Source: Lachnospiraceae bacterium A4
GTDB lineage: Bacteria > Bacillota > Clostridia > Lachnospirales > Lachnospiraceae
Length of the DNA: 64,000 nt
NCBI GenBank assembly: GCA_000403215.2
Contig: KE159538.1
Span: forward strand, 596,440 to 660,439
Direction: 5' to 3'
Shown piece after piece: positions 23,952-33,673 of this stretch. The number at the start of each line of letters is the position of its first letter. The stretch's first letter is position 1. The notes below the pieces were generated by a model. It saw only the letters and a list, made by a program, of their open reading frames with translations. It was not told the DNA's origin and searched no databases. Position numbers and translations under genes: made by a program.

Positions 23952-25133
23952 TTAGTTGCCTGTATATGTAGCATACGGAATGTTGACACGCCATGTACCA
24001 ACCACATTTGCGGAATCTACGCCGTCAAATGCTTCCTTGCCGTCCATATAATTCGCTGTGATGCTTGCGATGGTATTTGCCATACCTTCTGCGTCCTGTT
24101 TGATCGTGCCGATCATAGAGCCTGCTGCGATGGCATCTTTTGCTGCATCTGTCGCGTCCACGCCAAATACAGGAATCACTGTAGCGCCCTCTTTATTGTA
24201 GCCTGCATTCTGCAATGCGGTAATGGCGCCGATTGCCATCTCGTCATTGTTTGCGATCACGAGCTCAACCATGTTGTTGTTTGCCTCGCTGTACTGTGAC
24301 ATGATTGTCTGCATATACTCTGTCGCTGCTGCGGAGGACCATGCGCCCGCCTGATCTACCAGATACTTGTTGCTGTTTGCGCTGTCATAGAAGCTCAGTG
24401 CCGGCTTGCCTGCGCCTGTCAGAATCGCGTCTGCGTCCTCCTGACCGTACTGTGTTCTCGCATCTGCCTCTGCGTTGCCCTCCTGACCCTTGAACATTAC
24501 GTAAGAGATTGTGCCGTCGCCGTTCAAATCCAGTGTGTCATAGTTTTCCAACAGATAGTTTCCGATCATCTCGCCCTGCATATGTCCAGCCATCTCATAG
24601 TCTGTGCCGACAAAGACGCACTTGTCTGAGCTTGTCACTGCTTCCTCGCTCACAGAGCGGTTGAAGAAAATAACTGGAACGCCGTTTGCCTGTGTGATGA
24701 TGTTCTTTGCCGCGTCATCGGAACCTGTGTCTACCAGATTGACTACAAGTACTGTCGCGCCCTGTGTAAGCGCTGTCGTCACCTGCTCGGACTGGGTTGT
24801 CTGGCTGTTGTTGCTGTCATAATCCTGATACTTGATGCCCGCTGCGTCGAGTGCGGAATCCAATGCTGCGCGCACACTTGAAATGTATGTATCACCATAG
24901 GTATAGTAGAATACTGCCACACTTCCATCTTTGGAAGCCGGCGCTTCTGTGTCCGCTGGCGCTGCGGTATCTGTGTCCGCCGCCGCTGGTGTGTCTGTCT
25001 TTGCATCTGAGTTAGAAGCTGTGTTTGAATTTGATGCCGGTGCACTGTCGCTCTTGCCGCCGCACGCTGTCATAAATACCAGCATTGAGACAGAGAGCAA
25101 TGTGCACAAAAATTTTTTGTTGAATTTTTTCAT
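23952..25133 (-). CDS. mglB: Galactose-binding lipoprotein of the Mgl importer
   Basis: 393 residues. The lipoprotein signal ends at TACGG (Cys24), followed by a Ser/Thr/Ala/Asp-rich linker (about 27-67). The RbsB-type fold begins at VAVFYYTYGDTYISSVRAAL. A calcium-site loop DLNGDGTISY matches the EF-hand-like site characteristic of MglB, and NNDEMAIGAITALQNAG is the conserved hinge region. These features point to glucose/galactose binding. It is the first gene of the operon behind a consensus promoter and an AGGGAGGT ribosome site. The protein sits on the outer face of the membrane and feeds MglC. Confidence 0.93.
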   Translation of the reverse strand: MKKFNKKFLCTLLSVSMLVFMTACGGKSDSAPASNSNTASNSDAKTDTPAAADTDTAAPADTEAPASKDGSVAVFYYTYGDTYISSVRAALDSALDAAGIKYQDYDSNNSQTTQSEQVTTALTQGATVLVVNLVDTGSDDAAKNIITQANGVPVIFFNRSVSEEAVTSSDKCVFVGTDYEMAGHMQGEMIGNYLLENYDTLDLNGDGTISYVMFKGQEGNAEADARTQYGQEDADAILTGAGKPALSFYDSANSNKYLVDQAGAWSSAAATEYMQTIMSQYSEANNNMVELVIANNDEMAIGAITALQNAGYNKEGATVIPVFGVDATDAAKDAIAAGSMIGTIKQDAEGMANTIASITANYMDGKEAFDGVDSANVVGTWRVNIPYATYTGN

Positions 25134-25188
25134 AGTCGTTTACCTCCCTTTCCGGTCGTAGGTGAATTTAGTAATATTGTATAACGGG

Positions 25189-25217
25189 ATTATAACTTAT
25201 ATTTTCACCATTGTAAA
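25189..25217 (-). promoter_or_regulatory. Promoter of the mglBAC operon
   Basis: On the minus strand TTTACA (25212-25217) is followed after 17 nt by TATAAT (25189-25194), 56 nt upstream of the mglB start. The rest of the 373-nt gap to the divergent regulator gene is AT-rich and holds the other promoter (25360-25411). No catabolite-response element was identified with confidence. Confidence 0.8.
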
Positions 25218-25359
25218 GACTTGTTAATTATTATTTTGATTTTTTCGTATTTTTAGTATAAATGACGATTTATTTTGTGCATAAAGCCAGAATTAATTGT
25301 ATATATTATTATATTTCGCAATCTTTTTGCACATATTCAGCAGTTTATTGCAGCTATAT

Positions 25360-25411
25360 TGACACTTCTGTCATTTTTGTAGTAGTGCTCCCTAAAAAAA
25401 TGCGCTATAAT
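25360..25411 (+). promoter_or_regulatory. Operator and promoter of the second two-component system
   Basis: The inverted repeat TGACA-N4-TGTCA (25360-25373) resembles the BceR-type consensus TNACA-N4-TGTNA. A perfect -10 TATAAT lies at 25406-25411, with no recognisable -35. From operator centre to the -10 start is 39.5 nt, almost identical to the ABC promoter at 27520. This suggests positive autoregulation by the regulator at 25507. Confidence 0.65.
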
Positions 25412-25506
25412 ACAATAAACTCCCACCGCCGTATAGCTGCGCAAAACCAGCGGCAGGCGCAAGAGAGATTCCGAGAGACAATTTATGCCAAAAGGAGGCT
25501 TGTCCC

Positions 25507-26187
25507 ATGACCAGAATATTATTATTGGAGGACGATGCCAGTCTGATTGACGGGCTGGAATACGCCCTTGGAAAAAATGGGTTCGATGTAGAAACCGTGC
25601 GCACCGTGAGCGGGGCAATGGCGTGTATGCGCCAGTCTGCGCCCTATGATTTGCTGCTTCTCGATGTCACCCTGCCCGACGGCACAGGCTTTGAGGTCTG
25701 TGAGAAGCTGCGGGCAGACGGCAGCCAGCTCCCCATTATATTTCTCACAGCCTCCGACGAGGAGGTGAATGTTATCCGCGGTCTGGACAGCGGCGCAGAC
25801 GACTATATCACAAAGCCCTTTAAGCTCGGAGAGCTGTGCTCCCGAATCCGTGCGCTGCTGCGGCGGACAAACTACACTGCCGAGCCTGTGCTCTCCTCCG
25901 GTGCCCTCTCGATGGACTTTGCCGCAAACCGTGTGACGGTGGACGGCGCCGCCGTGGAACTGACACGGGCAGAATACCGCCTGCTCAGCCTGCTTGTGCG
26001 GAACGCAGACCACGTTGTCACAAGAGAGACGATCTTGGACGCACTCTGGGACAATACAGGGGATTTTGTGGACGACAATACTTTGTCCGTGTACATACGG
26101 CGGCTTCGCGAGAAGGTTGAGCCTGACCCGTCACAGCCACAGCATTTGATTACGGTGCGCGGATTTGGATACCGTTGGATGCCATAA
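25507..26187 (+). CDS. OmpR-family response regulator of a peptide-resistance-type system
   Basis: 226 residues. The receiver has EDD at 8-10, phospho-acceptor Asp53 in LLLDVTLPD and Lys103 in ITKPF. The winged-helix output domain (about 128-226) ends in LITVRGFGYRWMP. AAAAGGAG precedes the ATG at 25507. It is transcribed with the kinase 21 nt downstream and is followed by an ABC transporter of MacB/FtsX type. Matching inverted repeats upstream of both units suggest that this regulator controls both. The layout resembles Bce-like bacitracin or host-peptide response modules. Confidence 0.92.
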   Translation: MTRILLLEDDASLIDGLEYALGKNGFDVETVRTVSGAMACMRQSAPYDLLLLDVTLPDGTGFEVCEKLRADGSQLPIIFLTASDEEVNVIRGLDSGADDYITKPFKLGELCSRIRALLRRTNYTAEPVLSSGALSMDFAANRVTVDGAAVELTRAEYRLLSLLVRNADHVVTRETILDALWDNTGDFVDDNTLSVYIRRLREKVEPDPSQPQHLITVRGFGYRWMP

Positions 26188-26208
26188 TAAGATGAAAAGG
26201 AGATGCAC

Positions 26209-27516
26209 ATGACTATGGACACAAGACTGATGCAGGACCAGCAAGTACGGCGGTATTTTCTCTTTCTGAGTGCACTGTCGCTTTTTCTGCTGCTCGCCGC
26301 AATGCTATTATGCCGCGGTGCGGCACAGGAGGCAAAAACAATGCTTCTGCGCCATGATACATCAATCGCTGCCTCGCTCAGCGCACAGGGGGTTCCTGAG
26401 ATCGTGATCGCGCGGGCGCTCACTGACACCAGTGTCAGTTTTGGCGGCACCGGCAGTCAAATGCAGGCAGGCGAAAGGCTTCTGACAAAAATCGGCGTCC
26501 GTCCAGCACTGGAGACACAGTTTCTTCCACAGCTCCAGAACTTTCAAATAAATACAGGCAGGCGCGCCCTGACGCTGGTGCTTCCAGCCTGTCTCATCCT
26601 CCTTGGCGCCAGCCTGCGATTTTTTTTGAAACGGGACGCGCTTTACCAGCGCGCCGCCGCTATGATTGACAGCTATGCGATCGGATGTTTTTCCTGCCGC
26701 CTGCCGCAGATGGGCGAAGGTTCTCTCTATCAGATGTTCTCCGCCGTGGACAGGTTAGCAACCATGCTTCAGGCTCAGAATGACACCGAGCGCGCATCAA
26801 AGATTTTCCTGCGAAATACCATCTCCGATATTTCCCATCAGCTAAAGACACCTTTGGCTGCACTGTCCATGTATCAGGAAATTATGGAAAATGAGCCTGA
26901 CCAGCCAGATGTGATACGCCAGTTTGCCGCCAAGACCGGAACTGCACTCAAACGCATGGAGCAGCTCATCCAATCCATGCTTAAGATCACAAGGCTTGAC
27001 GCGGGAAATGTGGTGTTTGAGCGGCAGGAATGCGATCTGTATAAACTAATCTTGCAAGCTATAAGCGAACTGACGACACGCGCCTTAAATGAAGGGAAGA
27101 TATTGATCATGGACAGGACCTCCGCATCGGACTCTTTGGCGGAAACCATCGTGTGTGACCCTGCTTGGACCGTTGAGGCAGTCGGCAATCTCGTCAAAAA
27201 TGCGCTCGATCACACCCACACAAACGGCACCATCCGCATCACATGGGAAACGTCGCCACTGAGTACAATCATTCGAATCGCTGATGATGGGGACGGTATT
27301 GCACCTGAGGATATCCATCATATTTTTAAGCGTTTTTACCGGAGCAGCCAGTCGTCTGACACACCCGGCATCGGACTGGGACTGCCGCTTGCCAAGTCGA
27401 TTGTGGAGGGACAGGGCGGAACGATTACCGTGCAGAGCACACCGCAGCTTGGGACTTGTTTTACAATTTTTTTCCCTAACGCGCTCAAATCCTGCGATAC
27501 TTCTGATGCCTCATAA
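26209..27516 (+). CDS. Sensor histidine kinase of the peptide-resistance-type system
   Basis: About 435 residues from the ATG at 26209, with AAAAGGAG 6 nt upstream. Helix 1 (about 15-36) and helix 2 (about 118-139) enclose an external loop of about 80 residues, so it is not an intramembrane-sensing (BceS) kinase. Then come a HAMP-like linker, the phosphorylation helix ISDISHQLKTPLAAL and an ATPase domain with NLVKNALDHTHTNG, IADDGDGIAPED, FKRFYRS and GIGLGLPLAKSIVEGQGG. All catalytic boxes are intact. Partner of the regulator at 25507. Confidence 0.92.
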   Translation: MTMDTRLMQDQQVRRYFLFLSALSLFLLLAAMLLCRGAAQEAKTMLLRHDTSIAASLSAQGVPEIVIARALTDTSVSFGGTGSQMQAGERLLTKIGVRPALETQFLPQLQNFQINTGRRALTLVLPACLILLGASLRFFLKRDALYQRAAAMIDSYAIGCFSCRLPQMGEGSLYQMFSAVDRLATMLQAQNDTERASKIFLRNTISDISHQLKTPLAALSMYQEIMENEPDQPDVIRQFAAKTGTALKRMEQLIQSMLKITRLDAGNVVFERQECDLYKLILQAISELTTRALNEGKILIMDRTSASDSLAETIVCDPAWTVEAVGNLVKNALDHTHTNGTIRITWETSPLSTIIRIADDGDGIAPEDIHHIFKRFYRSSQSSDTPGIGLGLPLAKSIVEGQGGTITVQSTPQLGTCFTIFFPNALKSCDTSDAS

Positions 27517-27519
27517 AAC

Positions 27520-27573
27520 CTTACAAATCCGTAAGCTAAAATTCACCTCCCTGTAACCTGCATTTGCTATGAT
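27520..27573 (+). promoter_or_regulatory. Operator and promoter of the MacB/FtsX-type ABC transporter
   Basis: The dyad CTTAC-N6-GTAAG (27520-27535) contains TTACA-N4-CGTAA, close to the BceR-like TNACA-N4-TGTNA. A -10 TATGAT (27568-27573) follows, again without a clear -35. The centre-to--10 distance is 40.5 nt, within 1 nt of the site at 25360. Likely activated by the regulator at 25507. Confidence 0.6.
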
Positions 27574-27675
27574 TCATTTACACCAATTCATATATAGGCA
27601 TCATAGAAGCTGATAAAATAAGAAATATTTACGATGCTGCAAATGCCTTACAGAAAGGAGTCTCAAAACAACATT

Positions 27676-28407
27676 ATGGAGATTTTACAAGTAAACAATC
27701 TATGCAAAACCTACGGGAAAGGCGAGACGCAGGTCAATGCCTTAAGAAATGTGTCCTTCTCACTGGAGAAAGGAGCATTCTGCGCAGTGATCGGCGAGTC
27801 CGGCTCTGGCAAGAGCACGCTTTTAAACTGCATCGGCGCACTTGACACTCCCACATCGGGGGAAATCCGCATTGACGGGCACAATCTTTTTACATTGAAG
27901 GAGAAGGAGCGCACGATCTTTCGGCGGCGCAATATTGGCTTTATTTTTCAGTCTTTTCAGCTTGTGGCGGAGCTGACTGTGGAGCAAAATATCATCTTTC
28001 CGCTGCTGCTTGACTATTGTAAGCCGGACCCGGCGGTCGTTGAGGAGATACTAGAAATCCTCGGCTTAGAGAACAGGCGCCGCCATCTGCCGAACCAGCT
28101 CTCCGGCGGACAGCAGCAGCGTGTCGCCATCGGGCGCGCCTTAATCACAAGACCCAAGCTGATTCTGGCTGATGAACCGACAGGCAACCTCGACAGCCGC
28201 AACAGCCAGGAGGTACTTGACCTGCTCGTCAAAGCGTCAAGACAGTATCAGCAGACAATCTTGATGATCACGCACAACAATGCGCTGGCAGCATCCACTG
28301 ACAAGGTGCTGCGCGTGGCAGACGGCTGTCTGTACGATGATTGCCAGTCTAATCCGAAAAATACAACCGGGAAAGGAGCATTGTACAGAGATGAGAAATT
28401 ATCTTGA
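27676..28407 (+). CDS. ABC transporter ATP-binding protein, LolD/MacB/BceA-type
   Basis: 243 residues. Walker [12 protein letters not shown] (about 40-50), Q-loop FIFQSFQLV, signature [15 protein letters not shown], Walker [16 protein letters not shown] and H-loop MITHN place it in the MacB/LolD/BceA ATPase family. The ATG at 27676 begins the conserved [14 protein letters not shown]; the nearest AGGAG (27656-27660) is 15 nt away, longer than usual. It overlaps the permease gene by 17 nt. Together they should move peptides or lipids away from or through the membrane rather than import nutrients. Confidence 0.92.
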   Translation: MEILQVNNLCKTYGKGETQVNALRNVSFSLEKGAFCAVIGESGSGKSTLLNCIGALDTPTSGEIRIDGHNLFTLKEKERTIFRRRNIGFIFQSFQLVAELTVEQNIIFPLLLDYCKPDPAVVEEILEILGLENRRRHLPNQLSGGQQQRVAIGRALITRPKLILADEPTGNLDSRNSQEVLDLLVKASRQYQQTILMITHNNALAASTDKVLRVADGCLYDDCQSNPKNTTGKGALYRDEKLS

Positions 28408-30772
28408 ACTTGTTGCGCTCTACGCAAAGGCACACCGGAAGCAAAACCGCATGTCCGTCTTTTGCATCTATTTGTCTGTGCTGCTTGTGACAGCCATCTT
28501 TGGCATGGCGGATATGTATATTCAGAGCCAGCTTATTAAGACCAAGCAGGAGGATGGCAACTGGCATATTGCACTCAAATCCATCAGCGATGCGGAAGCT
28601 GAACTGATTGCAGCGCGCCCTGAGGTCCGCGTGCTTTCCTGCTATGGCACATTGAATTATGCTCTTGACAAAGGCTATCAGATTGCGGGCAAGGATGTCG
28701 TCATCTGCGGAAGTGAGGCTTCTTTATTGGATGAAATCTATGCCAATACGATCTCGGAGGGCACATTTCCACAAACGAACCAAGAAGTGCTTGTGAGTGG
28801 CAATATCAAAAAGGAGCTAGGGCTTTCTATTGGCAGCCAGATCGCCATATGCGACAGTGACGGCGCAGAAACCTTTTTCACCATATCTGGCTTTGCCAAT
28901 GACCTGCCCATGATACTGAGCAAGGACATTTATGGTGTCTTTATGAATACTCGTTCCTTCCGCAGCTTTTATCCGAATGTGGAGAACGGCACACCAGATA
29001 ACTACAACAGTTGTTTTCTGGTTCAGTTTCACAACCACCGCACAATACGCCAAACCATCAATGACATCAAGACACAGTTCCAGCTATCAGATACGCAGAT
29101 TGGCGAACAGGCAATGCTGCTGGGACTAATGGGACAGGGCGATGAGGGAAACCAATTTATGATGATGATTTACACTGCTGCCGCCATTCTGTCCGCACTG
29201 GTTCTGCTGGCAGGTGTTCTTATGATTGCAGGAAGCCTTAACAGCAATATCGCCGGACGGACGCAGTTCTTCGGAATGCTCCGCTGTGTGGGCGCGACAC
29301 CGGGACAGATTATGCGCCTCGTCCACAGGGAAGCGCTCAGTCTGTGCACCTTTGCCATCCCTGTAAGCATCCTTTCAGGTACAGTCATCATCTGGGTGCT
29401 GTGCGCGGTTCTTCGTGCACTCAGTCCCATTTATTTTGCCACCATGCCTGTCTTTGCGGTCAGTCTGCCAAGCATTGGCGCCGGCGCTGTCATTGGCATT
29501 TTAACAGTGCTGCTTGCATCGCGCGCACCTGCAAAAAGGGCGTCAAAGGCGTCCCCGCTCACGGCAGTGTCAGGAAACGCCAACCGGCTTATGCCCGTGC
29601 ACCGCGCCGCCAGCACGACATTCTGCAAAATTGAGACCGCACTTGGCATTCATCACGCCAAGGCAAGCCGCAGAAATCTTCTGCTGGTTTCCGCGTCCTT
29701 TGCCTTGAGCATTATCCTCTTTTTGTCCTTCTCCACGACGATTGACTTCATGAAGCACGCCATCAAGGCGCTGAACCCGTGGACACCAGATATCACGATC
29801 ATGCATAGGGAAGACGGCGAAGCCTCATGCACCATCGACCGCTCGCTGCTCACAGCATTGCAGGAAAATCCGGCTGTCAAACGCGCTTACGGCCGCATGT
29901 TTGCATACAATCTTCCGACGCTGTCAAACGGCAGAGAAAATACCGCTGTCCTAATCTCCTATGACGCACAACAGTTTCAGTGGGCCAAAAAATACCTGTT
30001 AAACGGTTCCCTAAATGATGTGCAGACACAGACCAATACAGGTCTTATCGTATCAGCGCCCCAGTACAACAACCAAACGCAGATTCAGACAGGGGACACC
30101 GTAGCGCTCACCATTCATGGTCAGACCGCTGAAATAACGATAACAGGTATGGTGTCTGAAAGTCCCTTTCATGCATCTGACGGCGACATTATTCTGTGCT
30201 CGGAGGAGACATTTCGGCAGATTACAGGTGAGGATGCGTACACCGTCATTGACCTCCAGCTAAACCGCAGGGCTATGGAGGCAGATGTGGATGCTATTCG
30301 TGCACTGGCGGGCACAGACTGCACCATTTCTGACCAGCGCATGAACAATCAGAGTGTGCTTGGCGCAAACTATTCCTTTAAGCTGTTTCTGTATGGGTTT
30401 CTGTTTCTGATAGCCATGGTGACAATCTGCAATATTATGAACTGTGTCGCCATGAGTGTTGAGGCGCGAACGAAGCAGTACGGCGGACTGCGCGCCATCG
30501 GAATGAGTGATGATCAGCTCACGAAGATGATTGTTGCCGAGACAATCACTTATGCGGCAGTGGGCGGAATCAGCGGAACAATACTGGGACTCTTCTTAAA
30601 TAAAAAACTATATGAATTTCTAGTGACCTATCGCTGGAATGACCCATGGCAGCCTCCGGCAGCAGAGCTTTGTATTATCTTTCTGATCGTCGTGATCTCG
30701 ATCATACTGGCAATACACACGCCCGTCAAAAAGCTTCAAAAAATGTCGATTGTGGAGACAATCTCACACTAA
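28391..30772 (+). CDS. FtsX/MacB-type ABC permease
   Basis: 793 residues from the ATG at 28391. A first membrane helix (about 20-40) is followed by a large extracytoplasmic domain (about 45-250), three helices in the first FtsX unit (about 260-390), a second helix/outer-domain pair (about 425-660) and a final three-helix FtsX unit (about 665-790) with RAIGMSDDQLTKMIVAETITY. This duplicated layout fits mechanotransmission-type ABC proteins that handle antimicrobial peptides or lipoproteins. The two big outer domains could contact a peptide or its target. Followed by a bidirectional terminator. Confidence 0.88.
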   Translation: MRNYLELVALYAKAHRKQNRMSVFCIYLSVLLVTAIFGMADMYIQSQLIKTKQEDGNWHIALKSISDAEAELIAARPEVRVLSCYGTLNYALDKGYQIAGKDVVICGSEASLLDEIYANTISEGTFPQTNQEVLVSGNIKKELGLSIGSQIAICDSDGAETFFTISGFANDLPMILSKDIYGVFMNTRSFRSFYPNVENGTPDNYNSCFLVQFHNHRTIRQTINDIKTQFQLSDTQIGEQAMLLGLMGQGDEGNQFMMMIYTAAAILSALVLLAGVLMIAGSLNSNIAGRTQFFGMLRCVGATPGQIMRLVHREALSLCTFAIPVSILSGTVIIWVLCAVLRALSPIYFATMPVFAVSLPSIGAGAVIGILTVLLASRAPAKRASKASPLTAVSGNANRLMPVHRAASTTFCKIETALGIHHAKASRRNLLLVSASFALSIILFLSFSTTIDFMKHAIKALNPWTPDITIMHREDGEASCTIDRSLLTALQENPAVKRAYGRMFAYNLPTLSNGRENTAVLISYDAQQFQWAKKYLLNGSLNDVQTQTNTGLIVSAPQYNNQTQIQTGDTVALTIHGQTAEITITGMVSESPFHASDGDIILCSEETFRQITGEDAYTVIDLQLNRRAMEADVDAIRALAGTDCTISDQRMNNQSVLGANYSFKLFLYGFLFLIAMVTICNIMNCVAMSVEARTKQYGGLRAIGMSDDQLTKMIVAETITYAAVGGISGTILGLFLNKKLYEFLVTYRWNDPWQPPAAELCIIFLIVVISIILAIHTPVKKLQKMSIVETISH

Positions 30773-30810
30773 CCCTCATGTCGTGGTCCTGCCGCGACTC
30801 AAATCCATAT

Positions 30811-30838
30811 GAGAAATGCCGTATTTCAGGCATTTCTC
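30811..30838. terminator. Bidirectional terminator between the FtsX permease and the CUT1 operon
   Basis: A perfect 10-bp stem (30811-30820/30829-30838) with an 8-nt loop is followed by a T-rich stretch on the plus strand, between convergent genes. Confidence 0.75.
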
Positions 30839-30847
30839 GCACTATTT

Positions 30848-32509
30848 TTACTTCTGATACTCCGCGATCATCTCCTCCAGAGACGGCAGAGACTCCAGCT
30901 CGTCCATCATTTTGTTGTAGCCGAGTCTGTCCAGTTCAGTCAGATACTCGTCCCATGTCGCATCTACATCAATCTGTCCCAGGAAAGCCTGCGTCCGGTA
31001 ACTTGCCACATACGCGTCCAGATCGCCCCTGATTTCCTGATAAATCTCTTCATATTTTGTCTCATTTGCCAAGTCCTTCTTATAGGGCCTGTGCTGCCAT
31101 TTCAGCCATGAGCCATTTTCTGACGCTGTCCAGTATTTTCCTCCTGCCTGGAAGAGCGGCTCCTCGCCAACCCATCTTGACACTTCCTCTGTCTGGCCAA
31201 ACTGGCTAAAGCTCCATGTTCCCTTGTCGCCGGAATTTAGATTATTTATCTTAATAGGAGTCTCACCTGTCTCGTCCCACTTCCAGTCTACATCTTTTTC
31301 TCCAAACATCAACTGGGCCGTAACCTCTTTGTCCCCGGCGCCAAAGATAGTATAGTTAAAAAATTCCAAGATCTTAGCAAGTTTTTCATCGTCCACATTG
31401 GCGTTGACAAAGAAGTTTCCATACGCCGGCGTCGGGTCCACAACAGCCCTCACCTCACCGCCGTCGGGTCTGAGACCGGGTGTCGCCAAGATTTTTGCAT
31501 TGGGATCACGATCGAGCAGTGTGAGCGGCGGCCTGTCCATAGCCCAGCTATTGAGTGCGTTGGTCGAACTAATCCAGTATCCTGAGGCACCTGTATTCAC
31601 CTTGTCCCAGCCGAGTGTTCTGTCATTGCTGATAATCTCCGGGTCCAGCAGATTCTTCTTGTACAACTCCTGAAAACCTTTCAGAAATTCCTTGTATTCT
31701 TCCATCGCGTAACACTGCTCTGCCCTGCCGTTTACATCGTTGATTTCCTTCATAAATCCATACGCGCTATAAAACTGCCCAAGCTGCCCCACTCTCCAGT
31801 CAGGCGCTGTCGCCCCAATCGTATCGTTGACGCCATTTCCGTCGGGGTCTTTGTTGACAAACGCGTCCATAATCTCGATAAATTTACTCAACTCGATGCC
31901 GTCAGACGCCACATACAGCCGGTCAGAAACCTGCTCTACCTCGACGCCCAGATCAATGCCCAAGTTCTCGATCCAGTCATAACGATAAAAATCCCCGGGA
32001 AGATAATAATCTACAAATTGAAATGTCACACCCGCCAGATACATAAATTCATCTTCATTTTCTGGATTGAGCACCATCTTATATATCAATGGATTTTCAT
32101 TATAGTACTCTATTATCTGAGGACAATATTTTTCCACCATGGACCTTGGAATCGGGCGGATTAACTCCTGCTCCTGCATCCATTTCGGCGTCTTTTCTTG
32201 TGTCCACATGCAGTCCGGCATCTCCCCCGAAGCCAGCAAAAGATCAATGGTGTCTGTCGTCTCTGCCTTCTCCACGGTGATATTGATATTGAGTGCGTCT
32301 TCGATTAACTTTTCTGCAAAAGAACCATCCTCATAATCAGAATAGCACCAATATCCGGTGTAGGAAATATCATAGGTCTTATCCGGGTCGGGCACTGCCT
32401 CATTGTTGACCGCAGCGTCGTCTCCTGCCGCGCCAGCACACCCTGATACCATAAGCACGGTACACAATGTCAGTGGAAATAACTTTTTCATCACGAACCT
32501 CTTCTTCAT
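30848..32509 (-). CDS. Sugar ABC transporter substrate-binding lipoprotein (family 1, LplA-like)
   Basis: About 553 residues. The ATG at 32507-32509 follows AAGGAGGG; earlier in-frame codons lack a site. The lipoprotein signal ends at VSGC, and the mature protein has the type II binding-protein layout of oligosaccharide-binding LplA-like proteins, with a D-x-D-x-N-G-x-x-D loop (NKDPDGNGVNDTIGA) typical of the long gut Firmicutes members. It is the last gene of the unit permease-permease-enzyme-binding protein. Large size suggests a complex oligosaccharide ligand. The exact glycan is unknown. Confidence 0.88.
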   Translation of the reverse strand: MKKRFVMKKLFPLTLCTVLMVSGCAGAAGDDAAVNNEAVPDPDKTYDISYTGYWCYSDYEDGSFAEKLIEDALNINITVEKAETTDTIDLLLASGEMPDCMWTQEKTPKWMQEQELIRPIPRSMVEKYCPQIIEYYNENPLIYKMVLNPENEDEFMYLAGVTFQFVDYYLPGDFYRYDWIENLGIDLGVEVEQVSDRLYVASDGIELSKFIEIMDAFVNKDPDGNGVNDTIGATAPDWRVGQLGQFYSAYGFMKEINDVNGRAEQCYAMEEYKEFLKGFQELYKKNLLDPEIISNDRTLGWDKVNTGASGYWISSTNALNSWAMDRPPLTLLDRDPNAKILATPGLRPDGGEVRAVVDPTPAYGNFFVNANVDDEKLAKILEFFNYTIFGAGDKEVTAQLMFGEKDVDWKWDETGETPIKINNLNSGDKGTWSFSQFGQTEEVSRWVGEEPLFQAGGKYWTASENGSWLKWQHRPYKKDLANETKYEEIYQEIRGDLDAYVASYRTQAFLGQIDVDATWDEYLTELDRLGYNKMMDELESLPSLEEMIAEYQK

Positions 32510-32537
32510 ATACTTACCCTCCTTAAAATGTTCTATA

Positions 32538-33650
32538 TCATTCAAATGCGTTGCTCAGCTCGTCCCAGCCAATCCTGCGAATGCGTGTTCTGGCCAGACA
32601 GCTTCTGTCCTCAGGCCCTCCGGCATTATATGCCAGCAGCATCGCATCCTCCAAGAAATAAATGGCACAATAGCAATACCCGTGATCTTCTTGTGTCTCA
32701 AATGCCACCTCTCTTGTAAAAGTCTCTCCGTTGTCCCTGCTGACTGCGATTACATACGGCGTGCGTCCCCCTGTGAAGATATCTGTCTTTTTCTCACGTC
32801 CATTGTACTCTGGAATCGGATTCCAGACTGCCCAGATGGCGCCCGTATGATCCCGCTTCATGCTCAATGGGCTGTTTGGTGAAGTAAACCGTGAGGGCTG
32901 TGCAGCCGTCCATGTATTTCCGTTATCCAAGGAGTACATCTCATACTGTCTCCCCAGATCAGTCCTTGCAAATCCCCATAAAATTCCGGGATTTAACTCG
33001 ATTACACCCGGCTCCTGCAATCCCGAGGTGCAGTTTTTCATGCTGGGCATACAGCATTTTCCCTCCGCAGCCTGCCATGTATATCCATCATCATCAGAAT
33101 AAAAGAACACGACTTCCGAACAGTAATCCATAAAATTTTCTTTGGTCTCACCCAGACGTCCAGTCCTGTGCGCGGCAGCCGGAATCAAAATCCTTCCGCT
33201 TTCCAGACGTACCACCCGGTCATTGTTGACCACAAAGAAATCCTCCTGCGGTGTGCACAGCACGCGGTCACTCCATGTCTCGCCCCCATCTTGTGAACGC
33301 CTCATATACATCTGCATCATGGTATACGTATGGCGCACCAGATAAAACAGACCAATATCACCATTTTCCATATCCAGCAAAGACAGTGACATAATATTGA
33401 CTGCGTTTTCCTCCTCGCAGGTCAGAACCGTCCGCTCCTTACCAAAACTTCTTCCGCCGTCTGACGAGATGACTGCACAGATATCAGAGATTCCCCAGTC
33501 CTCACAGCCCTCACCTTTAAAACGGCTGTACACAAACAAGATATTGTCATTTTCCAGCTTGATAAATGCCCCCTCGCTATTGCGCGGATTCTTTTTTTCC
33601 ATTGATGGGATAAACTCCGCCACAACGGTACCAAGTTCTCTTTTTTCCAT
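32538..33650 (-). CDS. Sialidase-fold (BNR repeat) enzyme, probably cytoplasmic
   Basis: 370 residues with five Asp-box-like repeats of S/T-x-D-x-G-x-T-W/F type (SSDGGRSFG, SQDGGETWS, SDDDGYTWQ, SLDNGNTWT, SRDNGETFT), which mark a six-bladed beta-propeller of the sialidase superfamily (PF13088-like). No signal peptide is present, so it should work inside the cell on imported material. The Phe/Tyr-Arg-Ile-Pro motif of true exo-sialidases is not found near the N-terminus; EGAFIKLENDNILFVYSRF takes its place. Function may therefore be another glycan hydrolysis. It lies between the permease genes and the binding protein in the same operon. Confidence 0.82.
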   Translation of the reverse strand: MEKRELGTVVAEFIPSMEKKNPRNSEGAFIKLENDNILFVYSRFKGEGCEDWGISDICAVISSDGGRSFGKERTVLTCEEENAVNIMSLSLLDMENGDIGLFYLVRHTYTMMQMYMRRSQDGGETWSDRVLCTPQEDFFVVNNDRVVRLESGRILIPAAAHRTGRLGETKENFMDYCSEVVFFYSDDDGYTWQAAEGKCCMPSMKNCTSGLQEPGVIELNPGILWGFARTDLGRQYEMYSLDNGNTWTAAQPSRFTSPNSPLSMKRDHTGAIWAVWNPIPEYNGREKKTDIFTGGRTPYVIAVSRDNGETFTREVAFETQEDHGYCYCAIYFLEDAMLLAYNAGGPEDRSCLARTRIRRIGWDELSNAFE

Positions 33651-33673
33651 TTTCTTCTCCTATTCTATCACCA

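Noticed and set aside
25872-26450. 192-codon minus-strand frame over the response regulator and kinase
   Set aside because: Antisense shadow; Ser/Arg-rich, no start context.
32538-33650. Calling the enzyme a true exo-sialidase
   Set aside because: The RIP motif is absent at the expected place, so only the fold is claimed.
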